NCBI GenBank assembly: GCA_016178705.1
Contig: JACOST010000011.1
Span: 248,001-312,000 of the forward strand
From: Deltaproteobacteria bacterium
Lineage (GTDB): Bacteria > Desulfobacterota > Binatia > HRBIN30 > JACQVA1
Direction of reading: 5' to 3'
DNA length: 64,000 bases
Part shown: in pieces, positions 33,388 to 41,675 of the stretch
Layout of the letters: every line of letters begins with the position of its first letter
Position numbering within the stretch: position 1 is the first letter of the stretch
The notes under the pieces: generated by a model
The model's database searches: none
What the model saw: the letters and a program-made list of their open reading frames with translations, nothing else
Told to the model about the DNA's origin: nothing
Translations under genes and position numbers: made by a program

Positions 33388-34302
33388 ATGCGAACGCCCA
33401 AGTCCGGTTTAGTAGCTGACAGTTCGGATGCCCCCAACGAACTCAACGAGACGCTCGAAGTCGATGCCGGGGGGACGCTCTACATCGAACTCGATCGTGG
33501 CGCGGTTGAAGTCACGTCGCACGATGCCCGCGAGGTGCGCATCGAGGCTCGCGCCTTCGGCTGGGCGGCATGGAACTTCGAATTCGATCTGTTGCGTAGT
33601 GGCAACGACGTCCGGCTGACCGGTGAAGGGGCGACTTGGACGATGTGGCCTTTCGGTCCGCGCGTGCTGGTGCGCGCCTGGGTGCCGCGCGCCTACTCGG
33701 TCGACATTCGCACCCGCGGCGGGCGCATCGATCTCGGCAATCTCTCCGGTCGCATCATTGGCGAAACCAGCGGCGGCGCCATTCAACTCGAAGGAGCGGA
33801 AGGCACGGTCGCGCTGCACACCTCCGGCGGGTCGATCCGCGTCGCACAAGTCGAGGGCGACCTACGCGTCGACACCTCGGGCGGCAAGATCGACGTCGCC
33901 GATGTCATCGGTGACGTACAAGCCAACACCAGCGGCGGTTCGATCGCTATCAGCCGAGTCACCGGGCAAATCAGCGCCCGCACCAGCGGTGGCGGTATTC
34001 AAGTGCGCGAAGCGGGCGAAAGCGTCGACGCCACCACCAGCGGTGGAAGCGTGTTCGCCAGTTTCGTCGGTCCGCCGGCGGGCAGCCTCGAAACCTCTGG
34101 CGGCAGCATCGAGGTGCAATTTCCGGCCGGCGCTGGTGCCAACCTCGACGCTCAGACCCGCGGCGGGCACGTCGAAGTCGCCCCGCCGCTGCAACCAGTC
34201 GGCGACGTTGGCTCGCGCCACGTCGTCACCGCCATCAACGGCGGCGGCGCTGCCCTGCGCCTGCGCACCAGCGGCGGCAGCATCCGCGTGCGCGCCGCCT
34301 AA
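33388..34302 (+). CDS. DUF4097 beta-strand repeat protein (putative adhesin-like)
   Basis: The 304-residue product is a right-handed beta-solenoid. About nine turns carry the T-S/R-G-G signature every 17-20 residues, such as RGGRIDLGNLSG, TSGGAIQLEGAEG, TSGGSIRVAQVEG, TSGGKIDVADVIG and TSGGSIAISRVTG. No signal peptide or membrane helix is visible in the predicted N-terminus, which is unusual for a proposed surface protein. The family function is unknown; a bactofilin-like or adhesin role has been suggested for related folds. The 178-base leader holds two short GC hairpins of the type common in this genome. Confidence 0.88.
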   Translation: MRTPKSGLVADSSDAPNELNETLEVDAGGTLYIELDRGAVEVTSHDAREVRIEARAFGWAAWNFEFDLLRSGNDVRLTGEGATWTMWPFGPRVLVRAWVPRAYSVDIRTRGGRIDLGNLSGRIIGETSGGAIQLEGAEGTVALHTSGGSIRVAQVEGDLRVDTSGGKIDVADVIGDVQANTSGGSIAISRVTGQISARTSGGGIQVREAGESVDATTSGGSVFASFVGPPAGSLETSGGSIEVQFPAGAGANLDAQTRGGHVEVAPPLQPVGDVGSRHVVTAINGGGAALRLRTSGGSIRVRAA

Positions 34303-34419
34303 CGCGGCGCAGCAACGGTCTTCGATACGATTTTCATTGACAGGCGAATCCCGCTCGGCGTACAGCCTGAGTGTCTGAAACACCGCACGGGCGGGGCGCC
34401 GCCCTGAAGGAGGTACGCT

Positions 34420-35760
34420 ATGAATCGTGTCGTGCAAGCGTGCGTGCTCGTCGTCGTTCTCAGTGTCGCCGGCATCACCTGGGCGGATAGCTCGTCCGCC
34501 GGGCTCAAGGCGGGCGATGTTCTCACCCAAGCCAACGCGAATCTTGCCGACGGCTTGCTGCCGCCGGAGATCCTCAGGCACTATCAAACCGGCGAGTACC
34601 TCAACACCACGATAGCGGACTGGCCGAACGGTCTGTTCAAGTTCGATCCCGAGTTCCTCGCCGCCACCGAAACCAACGCGGGCAAATACAAGATCGACAC
34701 CAACGGCACCGTCGTCGATGCCGCGACCGGCCAGCAGCCGCCAATGATCCTCGGCTTTCCGTTTCCCAAGATCGATCCCGCCGATCCTACCGCGGGGACG
34801 CAGGTCTTGTGGAACTACGTGTATGGCGGCTGGTATATCCTCGGCAGCATCCATTCGACCGTCGAGTTGAATTGGGTGAAGCCCAACGGTCTCGATCGCA
34901 AGACCACGCAGGACATCAGCTTCCTCTTCTACGACGGCCAGGGGGACCGCTATCGCAAACCCAATCCGCAGAACTTCAGCATGCAGTTCCTCGCCACGGC
35001 GATGACGCCGACCGACTTGAACGGCACCACCGCGCTCACCTGGCGTTACCGCGATCCGGCCAAGCGCGACTCGAACTGGGTCTACGTCCCCGCGCTGCGG
35101 CGAGTGCGCGCCGTCAGCCCCGCGAATCGCTCTGATGGCTTCTTGGGCTCCGACATGAGTCAGGACGACGGACCGTTCTTCGATGGCAAGCCGGAAGATT
35201 TCAACTTCAAGTTGGTCGGCGAGAAGGATCAGTATCGCTTCGTCGATCCGCTCAGCCTCGCCGGCAAGTCGAACATCATCTGGCTACCCAACGGCGGCTG
35301 GCGCGCCAAGTGGCCGAAGGATGTGCTGACCTTCGGCTACGAAGATCCGAACTTCAAGGGCATCGGCTGGGCGCCGGTGGCCCCCGTGCTCGCCAAGCGA
35401 GCGTTCTGGGTGATCGAGGCGACGCCGAAGGACAAGTATTACCTCTACGGCCGCATCGAACTCTTCATCGACAAGGAGACCTACGAAGGCGCGTGGAATC
35501 GCAAGTTCAGTTGGAGCGGTGATCTGCTCAACACGCTGCAGGTGATGACGTTCCTCCGCCACAAGTACACGCGCCCCGACGGCGGCGTGGAATACTTGAT
35601 TGGGTCCAACATGGGCTACCGCGTTGCCGAAAATGTGAAGATGAACCGCGCCACCACCGCGGGAACCCTCGCGCCGCTCAAGGAGCCGGCCAGCGACACG
35701 CGCGTCCCGATCGACCCGACGTTCTTCGATATGTCGACGCTGTCGCGCTTCGGGAAGTAG
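34420..35760 (+). CDS. DUF1329 outer-membrane-associated protein (LolA-like fold)
   Basis: This 446-residue secreted protein has a signal peptide (RVVQACVLVVVLSVAGITWA) and the DUF1329 hallmarks: GLKAGDVLTQANA, GFPFPKIDPADPTAGTQVLW, RYRDPAKRDSNWVYVPALRR, and RAVSPANRSDGFLGSDMSQD. These are followed by GYEDPNFKGIGWAPV and FIDKETYEGAWNRKFSW. The family is distantly related to LolA/LppX and is found in pseudomonads and deltaproteobacteria beside RND-like exporters and lipid degradation genes; it is thought to bind lipids. No RND gene is in this window. GAAGGAGG before 34420 fixes the start. Confidence 0.92.
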   Translation: MNRVVQACVLVVVLSVAGITWADSSSAGLKAGDVLTQANANLADGLLPPEILRHYQTGEYLNTTIADWPNGLFKFDPEFLAATETNAGKYKIDTNGTVVDAATGQQPPMILGFPFPKIDPADPTAGTQVLWNYVYGGWYILGSIHSTVELNWVKPNGLDRKTTQDISFLFYDGQGDRYRKPNPQNFSMQFLATAMTPTDLNGTTALTWRYRDPAKRDSNWVYVPALRRVRAVSPANRSDGFLGSDMSQDDGPFFDGKPEDFNFKLVGEKDQYRFVDPLSLAGKSNIIWLPNGGWRAKWPKDVLTFGYEDPNFKGIGWAPVAPVLAKRAFWVIEATPKDKYYLYGRIELFIDKETYEGAWNRKFSWSGDLLNTLQVMTFLRHKYTRPDGGVEYLIGSNMGYRVAENVKMNRATTAGTLAPLKEPASDTRVPIDPTFFDMSTLSRFGK

Positions 35761-35798
35761 AGGCGCTCGTTCTCGCCGTCTTTTCCCTGCAGTTGTTG

Positions 35799-35831
35799 TG
35801 CGGTAGGGGCGCCGATGGCGCTCCTACCGCA
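35799..35831. terminator. GC-rich hairpin between convergent genes
   Basis: TGCGGTAGGGGCGCC and GGCGCTCCTACCGCA form a 15-base stem with one mismatch over a three-base loop, between the DUF1329 and isochorismatase-like genes. There is no T-tract, so it could be a bidirectional terminator or a short relative of the GTAGGGGCG repeat family. It supplies the last codons and the stop of the minus-strand gene. Confidence 0.55.
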
Positions 35832-36501
35832 TCTGACTAGCGAGTGCCGCAATCACCGCTTCTGATGTCGTCACCGTCGCCAGCAGCGGCATGATGTTCT
35901 CGATCGAGAAGCGGTGCCACTCGTCGGGATAACTGGCACAGCAATCTTCGACCACCACCATATCGAAGCCGCGATTCACCGAGGCACGCACGATGCCTTC
36001 GACCGCGAGATTGGTCGACACGCCCGTCATCATCATCGTTGTGCGTTTCAGCATCCGCAGGACGGGATAGAGCTGCGTGCCGTACGAGCCATCGACGCCG
36101 ACGGTCCGTTCGAGCACGAAGTCTTCCGGCTGCGCGGACAGGGCTTCATGTATTCGCACGCCCCACGTGCCTTCGATCAGCGTCGGCTGGCGTCCCGTGC
36201 GGCGGTGCAGCGCGGTGTTGGGCCGCGGGAATCCCGGCTTGCCGCAAAAGTTGATGTAGATGATGGGCACACCGCGTGTGCGCGCGGCCGCCATCAGCGC
36301 CTGCAGTTTGGGAATCACACCGCGCCTTTGCACCTGCGCAGCCAACACGCCACCGACACCGCGCTTCTCGAGGTTCGACTCGTGCACGATGTCGTTCTGC
36401 ATCTCGACGATGCACAGCGCGGCGCGATCGGGGTCGATGGTCAGTGGTGAGTCGTGAGTGGTGAGTCGTGAGTCGCGAGTGGTGACTGGTGTGTCGTCCA
36501 T
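35824..36501 (-). CDS. Isochorismatase-fold protein lacking the cysteine-hydrolase Cys and Lys
   Basis: The 225-residue cysteine-hydrolase-superfamily fold is recognisable from ALCIVEMQNDIV (catalytic Asp 37 kept), GVPIIYINF, EGTWGVRIHEAL and a MMMTGVSTNLAVEGIVRASV core. At the nucleophile position the usual Cys is Ala 166, and at the catalytic Lys position there is Arg 132 (FVLERTVGVDGSYGTQL). It cannot work as a Cys hydrolase. True isochorismatases also lack the Cys but keep the Lys, so another activity or a non-catalytic role is possible. The first 20 residues are encoded by simple GTGAGTC-type repeats. Confidence 0.85.
   Translation of the reverse strand: MDDTPVTTRDSRLTTHDSPLTIDPDRAALCIVEMQNDIVHESNLEKRGVGGVLAAQVQRRGVIPKLQALMAAARTRGVPIIYINFCGKPGFPRPNTALHRRTGRQPTLIEGTWGVRIHEALSAQPEDFVLERTVGVDGSYGTQLYPVLRMLKRTTMMMTGVSTNLAVEGIVRASVNRGFDMVVVEDCCASYPDEWHRFSIENIMPLLATVTTSEAVIAALASQMR
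36439..36495. repeat. Simple-sequence repeat of GTGAGTC/GTGAGTG units
   Basis: Imperfect tandem repeats such as GTGAGTCGTGAGTGGTGAGT run through the N-terminal codons of the isochorismatase-fold gene, encoding a low-complexity TTRDSRLTTHDSPLT stretch. The true start could lie downstream of the repeat. Confidence 0.75.
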
Positions 36502-36505
36502 CTCT

Positions 36506-37729
36506 TTACTCGAACACGCCGTCGGCTCTGAGCGCGTCGTACTCTGTTGCCGACATGCCGAGCAACTCACGATAGACGTACTCGCTATGCTCGCCGAGGC
36601 AGGGTGCCGGCATGCGGATCTCTTCGGGGGTGCGCGAGAAGCGCAGGCCGTTGGTCTCGGCGAGGTGTTTGCCGATCACGCGGTGCTCGACCTCGCGGAA
36701 ATGGCGCCGATGCGCCAACTGCGGATCGTTGACGAGATCCTCGAAGTTCGCCACCACACCAGCTTCCACGCCTGCCGCTTGCAGCGTCGTCATCACGTCC
36801 TCGGCGGAACGCGTGCGGGTCCACGTCGTCAGCTTTTCCTCCAGCTCGTCGACATGCGCGATCCGGCCAGATCCCGTCTCAAACCGCGCATCGGCCGCCC
36901 ACGACGGATCACCGAGCGCGTGGCGGAACTTCTGCCAATCGTCGTCGCTGTGGACCGCAATCGCCACCCAGCGATCGTCGTCATCGCCTTTCGGCGCGCA
37001 GCGAAACGCACCGTGCGGCGCAGCATGCCGCGAGCGATTGCCGATCCGCTCCAACGTTTCACCGGTCGCGGTGTAGGTGACGATGTTCTCGCTCAAGCAC
37101 ACCACGCCACCTTCGACTTGCGCGAGGTCGATGTACTGCCCTTGCCCCGTGCGCTTGCGGTGCACCAGCGCCGACGCCACCAGCAACGCCACGAAGCGCG
37201 GCGACAGCGAGTCGGTGATGGTTCCGTACGGACCGAGCGGCTCGAGGTCAGGCCAACCGGTGAGATGGTTGAAACCCGAGATCGCCGAGCCTTGACCGCC
37301 GAAGCCAGGATAATTGCGGTCGGGGCCGGTCTGCCCGTTCAGACACGTGCTGATCATGACAAGGTCGGGCTTGAGCTGGCGCAGCGACTCGTAGTCGAGT
37401 CCCCACTTCGCCATCGCCTTCGGCGCAAAATTCTCCGCCACAACATCCGCCCACTGCACCAGCCGGCGCGCGATCTCCGGACCCTTGGCGTGACTCATGT
37501 TGAGCGCGATGCCGTACTTGTTGACGTTCACCATCGCGAACATGTGACTGCCGTCGAACCCAGCGGGATCACCCGGCACGTAGCGCAGCAGGCGGACGAA
37601 ATCCGGGCGCTGGCGCGACTCGACGCGCACGACCGTCGCCCCGTGATCGGCGAAGTAGCGCGTGCCGAATGGCCCGGCCGCGCCGCCGCCGAACTCCAAG
37701 ACCTTCAGGCCTTCGAACAATTGCCGCAT
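36506..37729 (-). CDS. CaiB/BaiF class III CoA-transferase, catalytic Asp present
   Basis: The 407-residue protein shows the family N-terminus (FEGLKVLEFGGGAAGPFGTRYF, then GATVVRVE) and NKYGIALNMSHAKGPE near residue 70. It also has DLVMISTCLNGQTGP, and TITDSLSPRFVALL with Asp 173 at the place of the catalytic Asp of formyl-CoA transferase. GQGQYIDLAQVEG follows. It moves CoA between carboxylic acids through an aspartyl-CoA intermediate. Its ATG shares one base with the stop of the upstream CoA-transferase (TGATG), so the pair are translationally coupled and may form a heteromer. Confidence 0.92.
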   Translation of the reverse strand: MRQLFEGLKVLEFGGGAAGPFGTRYFADHGATVVRVESRQRPDFVRLLRYVPGDPAGFDGSHMFAMVNVNKYGIALNMSHAKGPEIARRLVQWADVVAENFAPKAMAKWGLDYESLRQLKPDLVMISTCLNGQTGPDRNYPGFGGQGSAISGFNHLTGWPDLEPLGPYGTITDSLSPRFVALLVASALVHRKRTGQGQYIDLAQVEGGVVCLSENIVTYTATGETLERIGNRSRHAAPHGAFRCAPKGDDDDRWVAIAVHSDDDWQKFRHALGDPSWAADARFETGSGRIAHVDELEEKLTTWTRTRSAEDVMTTLQAAGVEAGVVANFEDLVNDPQLAHRRHFREVEHRVIGKHLAETNGLRFSRTPEEIRMPAPCLGEHSEYVYRELLGMSATEYDALRADGVFE

Positions 37730-38973
37730 CAAATCACTCGCTCGGCGGCCAACGCGTCGGCATCCAGGCCGAGTGCGCGGTAGACCTCGGCGTTGTGCTC
37801 GCCCAAACGCGGCGCGCGGCGGCGAATGCCGACCGGCGTCAGATTCGATTTCGCAAATGCCCCCGGAAACTTGATCGTCGCGCCAAGTTCCGGGTGGTCG
37901 AGGTCGACGAAGAATTCGCGCGCCGCCAGCTGGCGCGACGCTGCGATCTCGCGTGCAGTGTACGCGGGCGCGAGCATGAGGTTGCGTTCGCACGCGGCCT
38001 CGAAGAGCGCCCGCATCGTCTTGGAGCGGAAGAACGCGCCCAACGCCGCTTCAATTGCGTCGACTTCTGGTTGCGTGATGAGGTTGTGGTTGTACTTCGC
38101 CCAATCGCGATCCGTGAGCGCCGCCGTCGCCATGCCGCATTCATCCATGTACTTCACCAGCGCGATGATGCCCGGAATGCGAGCCGGGCCGCCGCGCAGT
38201 GCGAACGACACGTAGCCGTCCTGACACGGCCACAGTTCGTGGAAGAACGCTTTGTTGCCGCGAAAGCCGCCGCCGACGCGGCCGCCCTTGAAGCCGGTGA
38301 GCGGGAACTGCGTCGGGCTGGTCATGTTCGGGATCAACATCACCTCTTGCAGCGACACGTCGACGAATTGCCCCTCGCCGCTCAACTCGCGTTCGTAGAG
38401 CGCGAACGCAACGCCGACCGCGGCTTCGATACCGCCGTGGTAGTGCGACACCGGCAGCGAGCAGCGCACCGGCGCACGCTCGGGATTGCCGGTGGGATAC
38501 ATGTTGCCGCCGGTGGCCACCGCGATCAAATCAGAGCCGCGATACGCGCTGTAGGGACCACTCTGCCCGAATGGACTGATACTGCACACGACCAGCCGTG
38601 GATTCCGCGCGCGCAGCGTCTCATGGCTGAGGCCACGCGCGGCGAGCGAGGTTGGATCGGCAGGACCGGCCGACTCGATCACCGCGTCGGCCTGCTCGCA
38701 GAGTACGAGAAAAATCTCGCGGCCGCGCGCACAATCGAGGTCGAGCGTGATCCCGCGCTTGCTGGTGTTGAGCGCGAGCCACAGCACCGAACGCTCGCCA
38801 TCGTCGCGACCCCCGACGAACGGCCCGCGTCGCCGCGCGGCGTCACCGCCCGGCGCTTCGATCTTGATCACGTCTGCGCCCAGCTCGCCGAGCAGCTTAC
38901 CGGCGAGGAATCCCGCTTCGCTGGTGAGGTCGAGAATCCGAAAGCCGTCGAGATTGCCGCCGGTGATGTGCAT
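37729..38973 (-). CDS. CaiB/BaiF class III CoA-transferase homologue, catalytic Asp replaced
   Basis: The 414-residue paralogue has FRILDLTSEAGFLAGKLLGE then LGADVIKIEAPGGD, LNTSKRGITLDLDCARGREI, VVCSISPFGQSGPYSAYRG and SGEGQFVDVSLQE. Alignment to the position of the catalytic Asp gives PVSHYHGGIEAA, with His in place of Asp. It may be an inactive partner subunit or use a different chemistry. It precedes its sister gene in a coupled two-gene operon. No clear ribosome-binding site is seen. Confidence 0.88.
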   Translation of the reverse strand: MHITGGNLDGFRILDLTSEAGFLAGKLLGELGADVIKIEAPGGDAARRRGPFVGGRDDGERSVLWLALNTSKRGITLDLDCARGREIFLVLCEQADAVIESAGPADPTSLAARGLSHETLRARNPRLVVCSISPFGQSGPYSAYRGSDLIAVATGGNMYPTGNPERAPVRCSLPVSHYHGGIEAAVGVAFALYERELSGEGQFVDVSLQEVMLIPNMTSPTQFPLTGFKGGRVGGGFRGNKAFFHELWPCQDGYVSFALRGGPARIPGIIALVKYMDECGMATAALTDRDWAKYNHNLITQPEVDAIEAALGAFFRSKTMRALFEAACERNLMLAPAYTAREIAASRQLAAREFFVDLDHPELGATIKFPGAFAKSNLTPVGIRRRAPRLGEHNAEVYRALGLDADALAAERVI

Positions 38974-39271
38974 TGGTGCGCTTGACTCGATCGAGGCGCG
39001 GACGTTAACAAGCGTTCGCTTTGTGAGTCAACCCTGATGAGACAAAAGACTCACCGCCGAGAGCGCGGAGATCGCAGAGAGAGGGTCGCCCCGAGAGTAT
39101 TCGAGCACTTTTGTTCACCTCATTGGCAAGGGACTTTCGTTGGGCTCATTCGTGGTTTCCCGCTCTATGGCTCGGCGCTCTCCGCGTGCTCTGCGGTGAA
39201 TCCCTCGATGTCACATCAGGGTAGCGAACCAGCACCTACGCCGGCGAGTCAATCGAACTAAGGAGGTTGTC
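38974..39271. repeat. Intergenic region with TCACCGC...GAGAGCGC inverted repeat
   Basis: The 298-base gap is non-coding. Bases 39049-39082 (TCACCGCCGAGAGCGCGGAG, then ATCGCAGAGAGAGG) and 39172-39200 (CTCGGCGCTCTCCGCGTGCT, then CTGCGGTGA) are inverted relatives, a type of repeat common in environmental bacterial genomes. A strong AAGGAGG for the next gene lies at 39260-39266. Confidence 0.75.
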
Positions 39272-40156
39272 GTGACAATCCCGTTTGGTCTCGGGCTACC
39301 GATCGTGCAGCAAGTGCCGATGCGGGCGCAGCCGTGGGAAGCATCGGCGAGCAGCGCTGATCTGGTGCGCATCGCGGAAGGGGCCGACCGCCTCGGCTTC
39401 GCGCACATCTCGTGCTCGGATCACGTCCTGGTTCCGCGCTCGCGCGTCGATGCGATGGGCGCACCGTGGTACGACGCGGCCGTCACGCTCGCCTTCCTTG
39501 CTGGCGTCACCACGCGCGTGCGCCTGTTGTCACACGTCGTCGTGCTGCCGTATCGGCATCCACTGATCGTCGCGAAAGCATTCGGCACGCTCGATCATCT
39601 ATCGAACGGCCGCGTGATCCTCGGTGTCGGCAGCGGCCACCTGAAACCGGAGTTCAAGATTCTCGGCGCGCCGTACGAGCAACGCGGCAAGATCTCCGAC
39701 GAGTATCTGCAAGCGATCGGGGCGGCGTGGGAGCAGGACGTGGCGCACTTCAACGGCGCGACGTTGAGCTTTGCGGATGTAATGATCGCGCCCCGCCCAA
39801 CGCAACGCCCGCGGCCACCGATCTGGGTCGGCGGCAACGCACCGGCCGTGGTCCGCCGCGCGGCGCGCTATGCCGATGGCTGGATTCCATGGCAACTCGG
39901 CCCCGACGAATTTGCCAAGTCGGTGGCGTATGCGCGCGACGTTGCCGCCAAGGCGGGGCGCACCACCGCGATCGAGTTCGTGGCGCCACTAACGATCGCG
40001 GTGACGGAAACAGTCGACAGCGCTTGCGGCGTGATCGAGGCGTGGCGCGAAGCCGGCGCAACGTCGTTCCACATCGGCCTCGCCAATCGCAGCCTCGAAG
40101 AGCTGCTCGAACGCATGCAATGGTTCGCGAGTAACGTGATACCGCGGTACGCGTAG
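39272..40156 (+). CDS. LLM class F420-dependent oxidoreductase
   Basis: A 294-residue luciferase-like TIM barrel read from a GTG. Markers: FGLGLPIVQQVP at the start, ADRLGFAHISCSDHVLVP near residue 38, LAFLAGVTTRVRLLSHVVVL, PYRHPLIVAKAFGTLDHLSN, GRVILGVGSGHLKPEFKILG, and PPIWVGGNAPAVVRRAARYA. The pattern (SDH, then the strand with VVVLPYRHP) is that of F420-using reductases or dehydrogenases rather than FMN monooxygenases, but the cofactor is inferred. AAGGAGG six bases before the GTG fixes the start. Confidence 0.92.
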   Translation: MTIPFGLGLPIVQQVPMRAQPWEASASSADLVRIAEGADRLGFAHISCSDHVLVPRSRVDAMGAPWYDAAVTLAFLAGVTTRVRLLSHVVVLPYRHPLIVAKAFGTLDHLSNGRVILGVGSGHLKPEFKILGAPYEQRGKISDEYLQAIGAAWEQDVAHFNGATLSFADVMIAPRPTQRPRPPIWVGGNAPAVVRRAARYADGWIPWQLGPDEFAKSVAYARDVAAKAGRTTAIEFVAPLTIAVTETVDSACGVIEAWREAGATSFHIGLANRSLEELLERMQWFASNVIPRYA

Positions 40157-40240
40157 GCTCCCCGGGTTGTGTCTCACAAGTCGCTACGACATGGCCCGAG
40201 TTCGCGATTGGCAGCGGATTCCGAGGGGTCAACAGATTCC

Positions 40241-40340
40241 CTGTTCCTTGTAGGGGCGACGCATGCGTCGCCCGCGAATTAGCCGGTCCACCGCGGCTTG
40301 AACGGAGGGCGATGCGTGCATCGCCCCTACACACACAGAA
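40241..40340. repeat. Inverted-repeat element, family GTAGGGGCGACGCATGCGTCGCC (copy 2)
   Basis: TTGTAGGGGCGACGCATGCG (continuing TCGCCC) and GGAGGGCGATGCGTGCATCG (continuing CCCCTAC) face each other over a 41-base centre. It lies between the stops of two convergent LLM oxidoreductase genes, so it could act as a bidirectional terminator. Confidence 0.9.
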
Positions 40341-40400
40341 GATCGGATGTTGCGGACATTTGCGAGACACGACACTCGCGTCTCGGCCCCAAAAATCTGC

Positions 40401-41324
40401 TCAGTCGCGCATGGCGCGTGCAACTTCCGCCAGTGCGCTTGAGACTTCGTCGGCCGACTTCGCCTGGCGCATGCCCGCGATGAGATAGTCTAGTCCGGCC
40501 GCGCGATATGCCGCCAGATCGCGCTGAATTGCGGCGCGATCGCCGTAGAGTGGGCGCGGCGCGGCGGGTGGCGCATCGCGCACCAGCACGCCTTTGCGCA
40601 AACTGACAGTGACGGCGCCGGGCTTACGTCCGTGTGCGGCAACGCGCGCGCGCAGGAGCGCGACCAGTGGCGCAAGTTCTTCGGGGCTGAGATCGATCGC
40701 GTGCCAGCCATCGCCGAGGCGCGCGGCGCGTTCGATCGCCGCGTGCGAGTTGCCGGCGATCCACAGCGGCGGATGCGGGCGCTGCGCCGGCCGCGGCCCG
40801 CTGCGCACTGGGCGGAGTTGGTAGTGCCGGCCGTCGAACTGCGCTTCGTCGCCGCTCCAGATCGCTTTGCACACCGCGATGTACTCGTCAGTGCGCTGCC
40901 CTCGCTGCTCGAACGGCACCGCCAACGCGTCGAACTCCTCGCGCAGCCAGCCGGTACCGATGCCGAGAATCAGCCGCCCACCCGACAAAGCGTCGAGTGT
41001 GGCAACGTGCTTTGCCGTTAGCACCGGATTGCGGATCGGCATCACGTAGGCGCTGATGCCCAGCCGCACGCGCGTCGTGTGCCCGGCGAGATAGGCGAGC
41101 GTGATCATCGGCTCGTAAAACTTCTCGATCACGCCCATGTCGCCGGGCTTCGCGTCGGCCCGGCGATCGAACGGATAGATCGACGACACCCCGACCGGCG
41201 CCACGAGGTGATCGCTAAGCCATACCGAATCGACGCTCAACTCTTCCGCGAGCCGCGCCAGCCGCACCAACGTCTCGGGCTGTGCGAGTGGGCCGTAGTT
41301 CGGAAGCGCGATGCCGAAGCGCAT
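40401..41324 (-). CDS. LLM class F420-dependent oxidoreductase
   Basis: The 307-residue protein has RFGIALPNYGPLA at the N-terminus, LSVDSVWLSDHLVAP, MITLAYLAGHTTRVRLGISA, NPVLTAKHVATLDALSGGRL, ILGIGTGWLREEFDAL and HPPLWIAGNSHAAIERAARL. The order and the GIGTGW motif are typical of F420-dependent LLM proteins. The start at 41324 gives the normal N-terminus; the frame extends 35 codons upstream into Arg/Ser-rich sequence that is unlikely to be translated. It converges on another LLM gene. Confidence 0.92.
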   Translation of the reverse strand: MRFGIALPNYGPLAQPETLVRLARLAEELSVDSVWLSDHLVAPVGVSSIYPFDRRADAKPGDMGVIEKFYEPMITLAYLAGHTTRVRLGISAYVMPIRNPVLTAKHVATLDALSGGRLILGIGTGWLREEFDALAVPFEQRGQRTDEYIAVCKAIWSGDEAQFDGRHYQLRPVRSGPRPAQRPHPPLWIAGNSHAAIERAARLGDGWHAIDLSPEELAPLVALLRARVAAHGRKPGAVTVSLRKGVLVRDAPPAAPRPLYGDRAAIQRDLAAYRAAGLDYLIAGMRQAKSADEVSSALAEVARAMRD

Positions 41325-41675
41325 GCCGCTCACGTGACACACCGCTGCTCGCCGAGCAAGTGAGCGCGATCGGGCACTGCGTGATAGGCTGCAACCCTCG
41401 GTGCTCGGAACACGGTGATAGGCTGCCAAAGCCTTGCAAGGGTTGCACAGTCGGTGATACCCGTACCCGCAGTTGTAACCGGCGAAACGAACACGGGAAG
41501 ATCCACGATGGGCGTGGCAAAGGCGATGCGTGATAGGCTGACAGCAGCCTGCAGTCTATCACGCGTTGAAGCGGAGAGGCCGAAGTAGGTGAGCGGATAG
41601 TTAGACCGCACGAAGCCCGACACAGGTCGCACTCCGCAGTCTCTTACCCACGTAGCCAACGAAGGAGGAAATAGC
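41325..41675. repeat. Non-coding region with repeated GTGATAGGCTGC motifs and a GTTAGAC box
   Basis: GCGTGATAGGCTGC occurs at 41379-41392, CGGTGATAGGCTGC at 41413-41426, and GCGTGATAGGCTG at 41528-41540. The last is paired with an inverted GTCTATCACGC at 41554-41564, making a dyad. GCAACCCT and AGGGTTGC form another inverted pair. GTTAGAC at 41600-41606 fits the integron core-site consensus GTTRRRY. No gene is evident. Confidence 0.6.

Noticed and set aside
36458-38985. Plus-strand open frames over the CoA-transferase pair
   Set aside because: They are Arg-rich shadows antisense to two well-supported genes.
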